A DNA stretch of 64,000 nucleotides from positions 58,551-122,550 of the forward strand of contig NZ_QPJK01000017.1 of the NCBI RefSeq assembly GCF_003337555.1, given 5' to 3'. Source of the stretch: Pseudorhodoferax soli (GTDB lineage Bacteria; Pseudomonadota; Gammaproteobacteria; Burkholderiales; Burkholderiaceae_C). How positions within the stretch are numbered: the first letter of the stretch is position 1; each line of letters starts with the position of its first letter. The translations under genes and the position numbers were made by a program. The notes below the pieces were generated by a model. That model saw nothing but the letters and a program-made list of their open reading frames with translations, made no database searches and had not been told where the DNA came from. This document shows positions 31,114 through 43,153 of this stretch, piece after piece.

Positions 31114-31644
31114 ATGCGATTGACCACCAAGAGCCGTTTCGCCGTGAACGCGATGATCGACGTCGCACTGCGGGAACACCTCGGTCCCGTGACGCTGTCG
31201 GCGATCGGTGCCCGGCAGAAGATCTCGTTGTCGTACCTGGAGCAAATGTTCAGCCGCCTGCGCCGCTCCGGCCTGGTCGAGAGCGCACGCGGCCCGGGTG
31301 GCGGCTACACGCTCGCCCGCAAGGCCAGCGCCATCAGCGTGGCCGACATCATCCTGGCCGTGGACGACCAGGCGGCACAGGACGCACAAGGCGCCGTGGC
31401 GCAAGGCGATCCAGACGCCAAGATGGCCGGCGACCTCTGGGACAGCCTGTCCGCCTGCATGCTCGACTACATGCAAGGCATCTCGCTGCGCCAGCTGGCC
31501 GACGAGCAGCGCGCCAAGGGCGTGGAGATCGAGGCCGCCCCCAGCCGCCGGCGGGCCGCCGTGCAGCCGCGGCCGCGCCAGGCCACCGTGCGGGCACCGA
31601 ACTCCGTCTTCGCCTACGGCCAGTACCTGCAACTCAAGGGCTGA
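31114..31644 (+). CDS. Rrf2/IscR-family transcriptional regulator lacking Fe-S cysteines
   Basis: The winged-helix DNA-binding part is nearly that of IscR: MRLTTKSRFAVNAMIDVAL, ISLSYLEQMFSRLRRSGLVE and ARGPGGGYTLARKASAI. IscR then has three Cys and a His that bind a [2Fe-2S] cluster. Here the equivalent stretch, about residues 84-105 (DDQAAQDAQGAVAQGDPDAK), has no Cys or His, and the only Cys is C115. It cannot therefore be a standard Fe-S sensor. It has 176 residues, a strong AAGGAG site, and no isc genes nearby. It is divergent from nhaR. Its ligand, if any, is unknown. Confidence 0.85.
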   Translation: MRLTTKSRFAVNAMIDVALREHLGPVTLSAIGARQKISLSYLEQMFSRLRRSGLVESARGPGGGYTLARKASAISVADIILAVDDQAAQDAQGAVAQGDPDAKMAGDLWDSLSACMLDYMQGISLRQLADEQRAKGVEIEAAPSRRRAAVQPRPRQATVRAPNSVFAYGQYLQLKG

Positions 31645-31653
31645 CGCCCGCAC

Positions 31654-31681
31654 CTGCAAGGCCTTGCCCCGGGCCTTGCAG
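31654..31681 (+). terminator. Hairpin after the Rrf2-family gene
   Basis: Perfect 10-bp inverted repeat CTGCAAGGCC / GGCCTTGCAG with an 8-base loop, followed by TGGTTCGTTT. The T-tract is weak, so it may terminate poorly or act as a 3' stabiliser. Confidence 0.45.
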
Positions 31682-31736
31682 TGGTTCGTTTCCGGGTGCA
31701 TCCTGTGCGCATCGTCCCCAGCTTCGGGAGTTCGCC

Positions 31737-32753
31737 ATGCGCAGCATCCGATCCGCCTTCCTCGTCCTTGCCCTGGCGCTTGCCCAGGGGCCGGGCCAGG
31801 CGGCCACCACCCCTCCCCCTGTCCAGCAGATCATCGACGCGCTGAGCCGCGCGCACGCGGCCGTGGTCGGTGTGCAGGTGGTCGCCAGCGAGGACGCCGG
31901 CTCCGCCGAGACCCTGGGCCGCCAGCGCCAGGGCTCCGGCGTGGTGATCGGCCCGGACGGCCTGATCCTCACCATCGGCTACCTGATGCTGGAGGCCGAG
32001 CACATCCAGGTCGTCACGCAGGACGGCCGGCGGCTACCGGCCCAGGCCGTGGCTTACGACCTGGCCACCGGCTTCGGGCTGCTGCGCCCGCTGCTGCCGC
32101 TGCGCGGCGTGGGCGCGGTGCCCCTCGGCAGCCATCCCGAGCTCGAGCCCGGCATGGTGCTCATGGCGGCCACAGGCGGCGATGGCGGTGACGTGGCGAT
32201 GACCCAGCTGGTCGGCAAGCGCGCGTTCTCAGGCTACTGGGAGTACTTCATCGACACCGCGCTGTTCACCAGCCCGCCAGTCGCCAACCACTCCGGCGCA
32301 CCGCTGTTCAACCAGAAGGGCGAACTGGTCGGCATCGGCAGCCTGTTCGTGATGGACGCGCTGGGCACCGGCCAGCGCATGCCCGGCAACATGTTCGTGC
32401 CCGTGGACTTGCTCAAGCCCATCCTCGCGGAAATGCAGAGCACCGGCAGCACGCGGCTCAGCAAGCGGCCCTGGCTGGGCGTCAATTCCGTGGAGCAATC
32501 GGGGCGCGTGCAGGTCGCGCGCGTCGGCAAGGCCAGTCCGGCCTCCGCGGCCGGCCTGCAGCCGGGCGATGTGGTGCTGGCGGTGGACGGCACCAAGGTG
32601 ACCACACTGGAAGGCTTCTACAAGAAGCTCTGGGACCGCGCCGATGCCCAGGCCGAGGTGCAGCTCACCGTGCTGCAGGGCGCGGACGTGAAGACCCTGA
32701 CCATCAAGCCCGTGGACCGCCTGAGCACGCTGCGCAAGCCCAAGGGCATCTGA
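31737..32753 (+). CDS. Secreted trypsin-like/PDZ protein with degenerate catalytic triad
   Basis: The 338-residue protein has a signal peptide (MRSIRSAFLVLALALAQG, cleavage near QAA), an S1C (DegP/HtrA-like) trypsin domain and one C-terminal PDZ domain (RPWLGVNSV, ASAAGLQPGDVVLAVDGTKV). The fold markers are clear: GSGVVIGPDGLILTIGYLM corresponds to the usual ILTNNHVV, but the catalytic His is Y82. The Asp-bearing DxxTDLAVL is YDLATGFGLL, with G112 in place of Asp. The Ser remains (S186 in NHSGAPLF). It probably acts as a periplasmic binding or chaperone protein. GGGAG precedes the ATG. Confidence 0.85.
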   Translation: MRSIRSAFLVLALALAQGPGQAATTPPPVQQIIDALSRAHAAVVGVQVVASEDAGSAETLGRQRQGSGVVIGPDGLILTIGYLMLEAEHIQVVTQDGRRLPAQAVAYDLATGFGLLRPLLPLRGVGAVPLGSHPELEPGMVLMAATGGDGGDVAMTQLVGKRAFSGYWEYFIDTALFTSPPVANHSGAPLFNQKGELVGIGSLFVMDALGTGQRMPGNMFVPVDLLKPILAEMQSTGSTRLSKRPWLGVNSVEQSGRVQVARVGKASPASAAGLQPGDVVLAVDGTKVTTLEGFYKKLWDRADAQAEVQLTVLQGADVKTLTIKPVDRLSTLRKPKGI

Positions 32754-32763
32754 CCGTCATCTG

Positions 32764-33675
32764 TCAGCGCAGCCCGGTCTCCGCCGTCGGGTGGTGCAGC
32801 GCAAGCCGCAGTTCGCGCTTGAGGCGCTGGTTCAGCAACCGGCGCGACTCGGACATGAAGCTCAGCACCATCAGCGACAACTGGCCACGCGCCTCCTCGG
32901 CCGCCACGCGCGGCGGCCGCGCCATGCCGTACAAGTCGGCCGCCAGGTCGAAGTAGTCGCCCATCTTGAGCGCGGTGTCGTCGCTGGCGTTGACCACGCG
33001 CTGCGCCTGCCCGCGCCACAGCGCGGCGATGCAGGCGCGTGCCAGGTCATCGGCATGGATGTGGTTGGTGTAGACATCGTCCTCGGCCCGCAGCACCGGC
33101 GTGCCCTTGGCCAGCCGCTCGCGCGGCGTACCGCCCGCACGGTCGGGTGCATAGATGCCTGGAATGCGCAGCACGCTGGCACGCACGCCGCCGGCCCGGC
33201 CCAGGAAGCGCACGGCAGCCTCGGCATCGAGCCGGCGCAGCGCGCGCTCGGTGCGCGGCGCCGGCCGGCGCGTCTCGGCCACCCAATCGCCACCGCAGTC
33301 GCCGTAGACGCCGCTGGTCGAGCCATAGACCAGCGCCCGCGGCCGCGTGCGGCGCAGCAACGCCTGGCCCAAGGCACGCGTGCGCGCATCGCGCCCGCCG
33401 GCGCCCGGCGGCGGCGCCAGGTGCAGCACGCGGTCGGCCAGGCCCGCCAGCCGGCGCAGCGAGGCCGCATCGTCCAGGTTGCCGCGCAGCGGCACCAGGC
33501 CCTGGCTGCGCAGCGCGGCCACGCGCTCGGCCGACGAGGTCAGCGCCAGCACGCGCACGCCGGCCGGCAGGCGGGCGGCCACGCGCTGGCCCACGTCGCC
33601 GCAGCCGACGATCAGCACACGGGTGCGGCGAAAGCGCGCGGGCAGCGCGCCGAGCGGACATTGGTTTGAAGGCAA
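32764..33675 (-). CDS. NAD(P)-dependent epimerase/dehydratase-like protein (YeeZ-type SDR)
   Basis: An atypical SDR with RVLIVGCGDVGQRVAARLPA (Rossmann glycine motif GCGDVG), VPLRGNLDD, LVYGSTSGVYGDCGG, RIPGIYAPDR and TNHIHADDLARACIAAL. It resembles the YeeZ group, whose reaction is not established. The start is unclear because no ATG is in frame before the Rossmann strand. TTG at 33675 (PSNQCPLGALPARFRRTRV) with AGGA upstream, or GTG at 33618, are the options. The longer frame to 34677 is antisense to the reductase gene and is not real. It is divergent from that gene, with 48 bases between the starts. Confidence 0.82.
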   Translation of the reverse strand: MPSNQCPLGALPARFRRTRVLIVGCGDVGQRVAARLPAGVRVLALTSSAERVAALRSQGLVPLRGNLDDAASLRRLAGLADRVLHLAPPPGAGGRDARTRALGQALLRRTRPRALVYGSTSGVYGDCGGDWVAETRRPAPRTERALRRLDAEAAVRFLGRAGGVRASVLRIPGIYAPDRAGGTPRERLAKGTPVLRAEDDVYTNHIHADDLARACIAALWRGQAQRVVNASDDTALKMGDYFDLAADLYGMARPPRVAAEEARGQLSLMVLSFMSESRRLLNQRLKRELRLALHHPTAETGLR

Positions 33676-33723
33676 AATCCTGGGTTCACTGAAGCGGCGA
33701 AAAGCCCAAGAGGATACCCAAAG

Positions 33724-34809
33724 ATGACCCCGACGACAGCCGCCGCGCCCCCGTTCAAGATCACCGTGCAGCCCAGCGGCCGTTCGTTCGAAGCCAGCGA
33801 AGGCGAGGCCATCCTGTCCGCCGGCATCCGCCAGGGCATCGGCCTGCCCTACGGCTGCAAGGACGGCGCCTGTGGCTCGTGCAAATGCAAGATGCTGGAA
33901 GGCCGCGTCGAGCACGGCCCCCACCAGAGCAAGGCGCTGTCCGCCGAGGAAGAAGCCGCCGGCCTCATCCTGACCTGCTGCGGCGTGCCGCTGTCCGATG
34001 TGGTGCTCGAATCGCGCCAGGTCACCGACGAGAGCGCCTTCCCCATCAAGCGCATGCCCGCCCGCGTGAGCAGCCTGGCCAAGGTCTCGCACGACGTGAT
34101 GGTCGTGCGCCTGCAGCTGCCGGCCAACGACACCATGCGCTACCACGCCGGGCAGTACGTGGAATTCCTGCTGCGCGACGGCGCGCGCCGCAGCTACTCC
34201 ATGGCCAACGCCCCGCACACCGCGGGCGGCCAGCCCGGCGCCGTACCGCCCGTCGGCCCCAGCGTGGAACTGCACATCCGCCACATGCCCGGCGGCAAGT
34301 TCACCGACCACGTGTTCGGCGCCATGAAGGAAAAGGAAATCCTGCGCATCGAAGGGCCCTACGGCAGCTTCTTCCTGCGCGAGGACTCGGACAAGCCCAT
34401 CGTGCTGCTGGCCTCGGGCACGGGCTTCGCGCCGATCAAGGCCGTCATCGAGCAGCTGCAGTTCAAGGCCAGCACGCGATCGGCCACGGTCTACTGGGGC
34501 GGCCGCCGCCCGGCCGACCTGTACATGGACGCCTGGCTGCGCGAGAAGCTGGCCGAGATGCCCAACCTGCGCTATGTGCCGGTGGTCTCCAACGCACTGC
34601 CCGAGGACAACTGGACCGGCCGCACCGGCTTCGTGCACCGTGCCGTGCTGGAGGACCTGCCCGACCTCTCGGGCCACCAGGTCTACGCCTGCGGCGCGCC
34701 CATCGTCGTCGATTCGGCCCGTACCGAGTACAGCGCCGCAGCCGGCCTGCCGCCCGAGGAATTCTTCGCCGACGCCTTCACCTCCGAAGCCGACAAGGCG
34801 CAGCCATGA
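33724..34809 (+). CDS. 2Fe-2S ferredoxin / FAD / NAD(P)H reductase (CDP-6-deoxy-delta-3,4-glucoseen reductase-like)
   Basis: A three-part electron-transfer protein of 361 residues. The N-terminal plant-type ferredoxin domain has ligands C45, C50 and C53 (PYGCKDGACGSCK) and C85 (LILTC). The FAD domain has RRSYSMANAPH (RxYSMAN type), and the NAD(P)H domain has LLASGTGFAPIKAVIEQL and the C-terminal VYACGAP. It can pass electrons from NAD(P)H to a partner oxygenase or dehydrase. In Comamonadaceae this gene is usually annotated by the sugar-pathway name, but no such pathway is here, so the partner is unknown. AGAGGAT precedes the start. The stop overlaps the next start as ATGA. Confidence 0.88.
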   Translation: MTPTTAAAPPFKITVQPSGRSFEASEGEAILSAGIRQGIGLPYGCKDGACGSCKCKMLEGRVEHGPHQSKALSAEEEAAGLILTCCGVPLSDVVLESRQVTDESAFPIKRMPARVSSLAKVSHDVMVVRLQLPANDTMRYHAGQYVEFLLRDGARRSYSMANAPHTAGGQPGAVPPVGPSVELHIRHMPGGKFTDHVFGAMKEKEILRIEGPYGSFFLREDSDKPIVLLASGTGFAPIKAVIEQLQFKASTRSATVYWGGRRPADLYMDAWLREKLAEMPNLRYVPVVSNALPEDNWTGRTGFVHRAVLEDLPDLSGHQVYACGAPIVVDSARTEYSAAAGLPPEEFFADAFTSEADKAQP

Positions 34810-35792
34810 CCACCCGCATCAACACCCTGCGCCGTGCCGCGCTGCTGTCCGCCCTCGCGGCCGCGTCCATCGCCACCCTGCCGGCGCTGGCGCAGAACAA
34901 GCCGATCCGGCTCGTCGTCCCCTACGCTGCCGGCGGCCCCATCGACGTCACGGCCCGCGTGCTGGCCGAGCGCGTGAAGGACCAGCTCGGCACCGTGATC
35001 ATCGACAACAAGCCCGGCGCCGGCGGCAACATCGGCGCCGATGCCGTGGCCAAGGCGCCGCACGACGGGCTGACCATCGGCATCGCGGCCACCGCCACGC
35101 ACGCCGTCAACCCCTGGCTCTACCGCAGGATGCCGTTCGACGCCGCGCGCGATTTCGCGCCCATCACGCAGATGGTGCGCGTGCCCAACGTGCTGGTCAT
35201 GAACGCCGACACCGCGCAGCGGCTCAAGATCGCCACCGTGGCCGACCTCATCGCCTACGCCAAGGCCAACCCCGCCAAGCTCAACTACGCCTCGGGCGGC
35301 AACGGCAGCGCCGGCCACCTGGCCGGCGAGATGTTCAAGGCACAGGCCGGCATCTTCGCGCTGCACATCCCCTACAACGGCGGCAACCCGGCCCAGCTGG
35401 CGCTGCTGTCCGGCCAGGTCGACTTCAATTTCGACAACCTGGCCACTGCCGCGCCCGGCATCCGCTCGGGCAAGCTCAAGGCGCTGGCCGTCACCACGCT
35501 GCAGCGCTCGCCCGCCCTGCCCGATGTGCCGCCCGTGGCCGACACGCTCAAGGGCTTCGCCATCGACACCTGGTGGGGCCTCGTGGCGCCGGCAGGGACG
35601 CCCGCCGATGTGCTGGAGCGCCTGAACCATGCCTTCGTCGCGGCACTGCAGTCCGAGGAAACGCGCCAGCGCTTCGCCAACCTGCTGGCCGAACCGGTGC
35701 CCAGCACGTCGGCCCAGTTCGGCGCCTTCATGCAGGCCGAGCTGGCCAAGTACCAGAAGCTCGTGAAGGCCTCCGGCGCACAGGTCGACTGA
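34806..35792 (+). CDS. Bug-type (tripartite tricarboxylate transporter) solute-binding protein
   Basis: Bug receptors bind small carboxylates or related ligands in the periplasm. The 328-residue product has a signal peptide (TLRRAALLSALAAASIATL, cleavage after ALA), then NKPIRLVVPYAAGGPIDVTAR. The family loops are DNKPGAGGNIGADAVAKA and HIPYNGGNPAQLALLSGQVD with FNFDN, and a C-terminal KYQKLVKASG. No TctA/TctB membrane genes are adjacent, so it is an orphan receptor, as is very common in this family. It is coupled by ATGA to the reductase gene, an unusual partner. The 5' shadow frame from 33879 is not coding. Confidence 0.9.
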   Translation: MTTRINTLRRAALLSALAAASIATLPALAQNKPIRLVVPYAAGGPIDVTARVLAERVKDQLGTVIIDNKPGAGGNIGADAVAKAPHDGLTIGIAATATHAVNPWLYRRMPFDAARDFAPITQMVRVPNVLVMNADTAQRLKIATVADLIAYAKANPAKLNYASGGNGSAGHLAGEMFKAQAGIFALHIPYNGGNPAQLALLSGQVDFNFDNLATAAPGIRSGKLKALAVTTLQRSPALPDVPPVADTLKGFAIDTWWGLVAPAGTPADVLERLNHAFVAALQSEETRQRFANLLAEPVPSTSAQFGAFMQAELAKYQKLVKASGAQVD

Positions 35793-35829
35793 CGGCGTGC
35801 GGGCAGGCCATCCCGGCACTGTCCGACAG

Positions 35830-35843
35830 CGCCCGGCCGGGCG
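35830..35843. repeat. 14-bp perfect GC palindrome downstream of the Bug gene
   Basis: CGCCCGGCCGGGCG, 38 bases after the stop. It has no loop and no following T-tract. It may stabilise the 3' end of the mRNA or may be chance in this GC-rich context. Confidence 0.3.
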
Positions 35844-35904
35844 AGCGGCCATCCTGGATGCAGGGGCTGCGCAAGCCGCGCGGCCATCCACCGGGAGGCC
35901 CGCC

Positions 35905-35973
35905 ATGATGAGCACTCTGTTGGCCATCGCCATCGTCGCCAGCGTCTGCTGCTTCTGCCGCCACGTGCCTTGA
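35905..35973 (+). CDS. Possible 22-residue hydrophobic, cysteine-rich peptide
   Basis: A short frame, MMSTLLAIAIVASVCCFCRHVP, preceded by GGGAGG six bases before the ATG. That is better than most ribosome sites in this window. The residues form one short membrane-like helix ending in CCFC. It lies in the 333-base gap between convergent genes, which otherwise holds a palindrome and a terminator and no supported gene. With only 22 codons, chance cannot be excluded, and no family is recognised. Confidence 0.3.
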   Translation: MMSTLLAIAIVASVCCFCRHVP

Positions 35974-35991
35974 GCACCGCGGCGCTGCAAG

Positions 35992-36016
35992 AAAAAGGGC
36001 TGCCCAAAGGCAGCCC
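35992..36016 (-). terminator. Intrinsic terminator of the kinase operon
   Basis: On the minus strand the 8-bp stem GGGCTGCC / GGCAGCCC with a four-base loop (36005-36008) is followed by five Ts. It lies 110 bases after the hybrid kinase stop and ends the minus-strand sensory operon. Confidence 0.75.
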
Positions 36017-36125
36017 AATCGATGCATCCGCTTCCCAGAAAGCACCTTGTCTGGATGCACCGCGGATCCATCATCGGGCGGCGGCCTTCCCGTACCTGTA
36101 GGAAAGCAGGCCCTCGGCGGGAGAG

Positions 36126-40279
<4,154 letters not shown>

Positions 40280-40283
<4 letters not shown>

Positions 40284-43135
40284 GCCGCCTCCGGCAGCCA
40301 GGGCGCCAGCGCCGGGCTGCCGCGCAACAGGGCCAGGGCATCTTCCAGGTCGTAGTGCTGCACCAGGCGCACCAGCTTGTGCAGCTGCGCAGGCGGCAGC
40401 TGCAGCTGCAGCCAGGGCCGCATGGCCTGGAGTTGCGTTCCGGTGCTGCCGTCCATGGACTCCAGCATCTCACACAGAAGTGCCAGCCCGCTACGCGCCT
40501 GGGCGTCGGTCAGCGCGGCCACCCCGCCGCTTGTCCAGGCGGAGGCGGCCGGGGCCGGCGCGGCCTCGGGCTGGCAGCGCCCCGAGCCCGCACGGCACGG
40601 CCATGCCAGGCGGATGCAGGTGCCCGCGCCCAGCGCGCTCTGCGCCGCGATCGCCCCGCCGGCCGCATCGGCCAGACGCTTGCAGAGCGCCAGCCCCAGC
40701 CCGATGCCGCCGAAGCGCCGCGTGCTCGATCCGTCCACCTGCCGGAACGGCTGGAACAAGGGGCCGAGCTGCTCCGGCGCGATGCCGATCCCGGTGTCGC
40801 GCACGGCGATCTCCAGCACCACGCCGCCGCTCTCCGTGGGCCGGTACCCGCACTGCAGCACCACCTCGCCCTGCGCGGTGAACTTCAGGGCATTGCCCAG
40901 CAACTGGCCCAGCACCTGCTCGAGCCGCTGCACGTCGCCGCACAACTGCCGCGGCACGGCTTCGTCGACATCCAGGCGCAGCGCCAGGCCCTTGTCGTCC
41001 GCCTGCGGCCCATGGCGGGACGCCAGCCGCGCCAGCAAAGCATCCAGGTCGAAATCGGCCTCCTGCAGCACCAGCCGGCCCGATTCGGTCTGCGAGAAGT
41101 CCAGCACGTCGTTGGCGATGGCCAGCAGGGCCTGGGCCGCGCCGTGCACCTTGTGCACATGCACGCGCTGGGAGGCGCTCAGCTCGCCCTGCAGCGCCAG
41201 GTGCGCCTGGCCGATGATGGTGTTCAGCGGCGTGCGGATCTCGTGGCTCATGTTGGCGAGGAAGTCCGACCTGGCCGCCACCGCCGCCTCGGCCGCGTCC
41301 CTGGCGGCCTGCATGGCCTGGGCCGTGCGCTTGCGCTCGGTGATGTCCACACACCAGCCGAAGGCCACGTCGGGCTGTCCGCCGAAGCTGCCGCGCGTGA
41401 ACGACAGCTGGGCCCAGAAGCGGTCGCCATCGCCCCGCACCATCTCCAGCTCCGATGCCCGGGCGAAGCCGTCGCGCCACAGGTGCTCCATCAGCGCAGC
41501 GCGCTGCGATGGATCCGCGTACCGGGCCTGCATGCCCTGCGCCGCCAGCGTCGCGGCATCCACGCCGAACATCTCCAGTGCATTGCGGTTGTGGAAGAGC
41601 ACCCCGCCGCTGCCATCGGCCGCCACCACCGCGCCGGGCGCGGACTCGAGCAGGTCGCGCAGCAAGCGCTCGCGCTCGCGCAGCGCCGCACGTGCCTGCG
41701 CCTCCTCGCTGATGTCCAGCAGCACGCCGACCATGCCGGCCGTGCCGCCGTCCAGCGCGCGCAGGCCCTGGCCCCAGAACAGCGTCTGGTGCACCCTGCC
41801 GTCGGCCCAGTGGCTCTCCAGCGCATGCTGGATGCGCCCGCCGCTGTGCACCACCTCCATGTCGCGGCGGTGCGCCTCCTCGCGCGTGTTGGCATCGAGC
41901 AGCGGCAGCTCCAGCACCGTGCGGCCGATGATGTCCTCGCGGCGCACGCCGTAGGCCGCCTCGAAGGCCTGGTTCAACGTGGTGTAGCGGCCCTCGGCGT
42001 CCTTCAGGAACAGCGGATTGGGCAGGGCATCGATGAGCCGCTGCTGGAACGCCAGCTCGCGCGCCACCGCCGCCTCGGCCTGCCCGTGCTCCCAGGCGCG
42101 CCGCGCCTGCCGCGCCCGGCGGCGCAGCCCGGCGGCGGCCAGTCCCAGGCTGGCCGCCAGCGCCGCCACGGCGGCGGCCAGGGCGGTGCCGCCCTGCTCG
42201 GCTGGCGTCAACGGCCGCAACACCACCAGCTGCCAGTCGCGCCGGGCGGCGGGCCAGTCCAGCGTGGTGAAGGCGCGCTCGACACGCTCCCCGTCCAGCC
42301 GCTCCCCGCCGACGCCCAGGGCCAGCGGCAGCGCCGGTGGCACGCCCTTGGCGAACAGGTCGCCGTAGCGCTCGTCGCGCGCCAGCTGCGCCCGGTCCGC
42401 GGCGCCGATGGGCGCCAGCGTGTGCAGCAGCCACTGGCTGCGGTTGCCACCGAAGACCACGCCCTCCGGCGACACCAGCAGCGCCGTGTGCGCATAGCGG
42501 CCCAGCTGCGCATCGATGCGCTCCATGCCGATCTTGACCACCGCCACGCCGACCGGCTCGGCCTGCGGATCGAGCTGCCCGCGCACCGGCGCAGCCAGGT
42601 AGATGCCGCGCTCGCCGGTGTTCTTGCCCACTGCCGGATACAGGTTGGGCGTGCCCGCCATGGCGCGCCGGAAGTACGGCCGCACCGACAGGTCGCGCCC
42701 CAGGCCACGGCCGCTGCCGTCCTGCGCGCGGTAGGCCACGGTGCGGCCGTGGCGGTCCAGCACCAGCGCGTTGTCGGCGCCGTACTCGCCGATGACGGCC
42801 GCCAGCATGGCCTGCAGCTCCGCGTCCTGCGCCGTCGTCTCACCTTCCAGCAGCTGCCGGATGTGGATGTCCACCAGCCCCAGCAGCTGCACGCCGCCCA
42901 TGGCCCGGCCGTCGCTGCTCAGCGCGTGCACCTGGTCGACCAGTTGGTCCGCGTCGCGCTGCACCTCCTGCTGCAGCCGCTCGGACTGGCGCTGCTGCAC
43001 CACCCAGCCCACCAGCACCGCAAGCACCAGGCAGGCTGCCACGGCCGCCCAGGTGGCGCCCTGGCCCAGCGGGCGCCAGGGCGGGCCGCCGCTGGCTGGC
43101 ACGGATGCGGCAGGCATCGCAACGGGACCTGGCAC
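40280..43135 (-). CDS. Membrane sensor histidine kinase with two PAS domains
   Basis: A 951-residue kinase. TM1 ([18 protein letters not shown]), a periplasmic dCache-like sensor domain ([36 protein letters not shown]), TM2 near residue 320, PAS1 ([20 protein letters not shown]), PAS2 ([14 protein letters not shown]), HisKA with H631 in [10 protein letters not shown], and HATPase ([20 protein letters not shown]). A helical C-terminal tail of about 80 residues follows. There is no receiver domain. It probably signals through, or competes with, the coupled hybrid kinase, whose PAS and sensor parts look like a paralogue. The start is GTG at 43135, or ATG at 43117. Confidence 0.92.
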
Positions 43136-43153
43136 GGCCGCCGCGCGCCGCCT

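Noticed and set aside
32764..34677. Reading the YeeZ-like gene as a 637-residue protein
   Set aside because: The extra N-terminal 334 codons are antisense to the ferredoxin-reductase gene; the SDR fold starts at the Rossmann strand near 33618.
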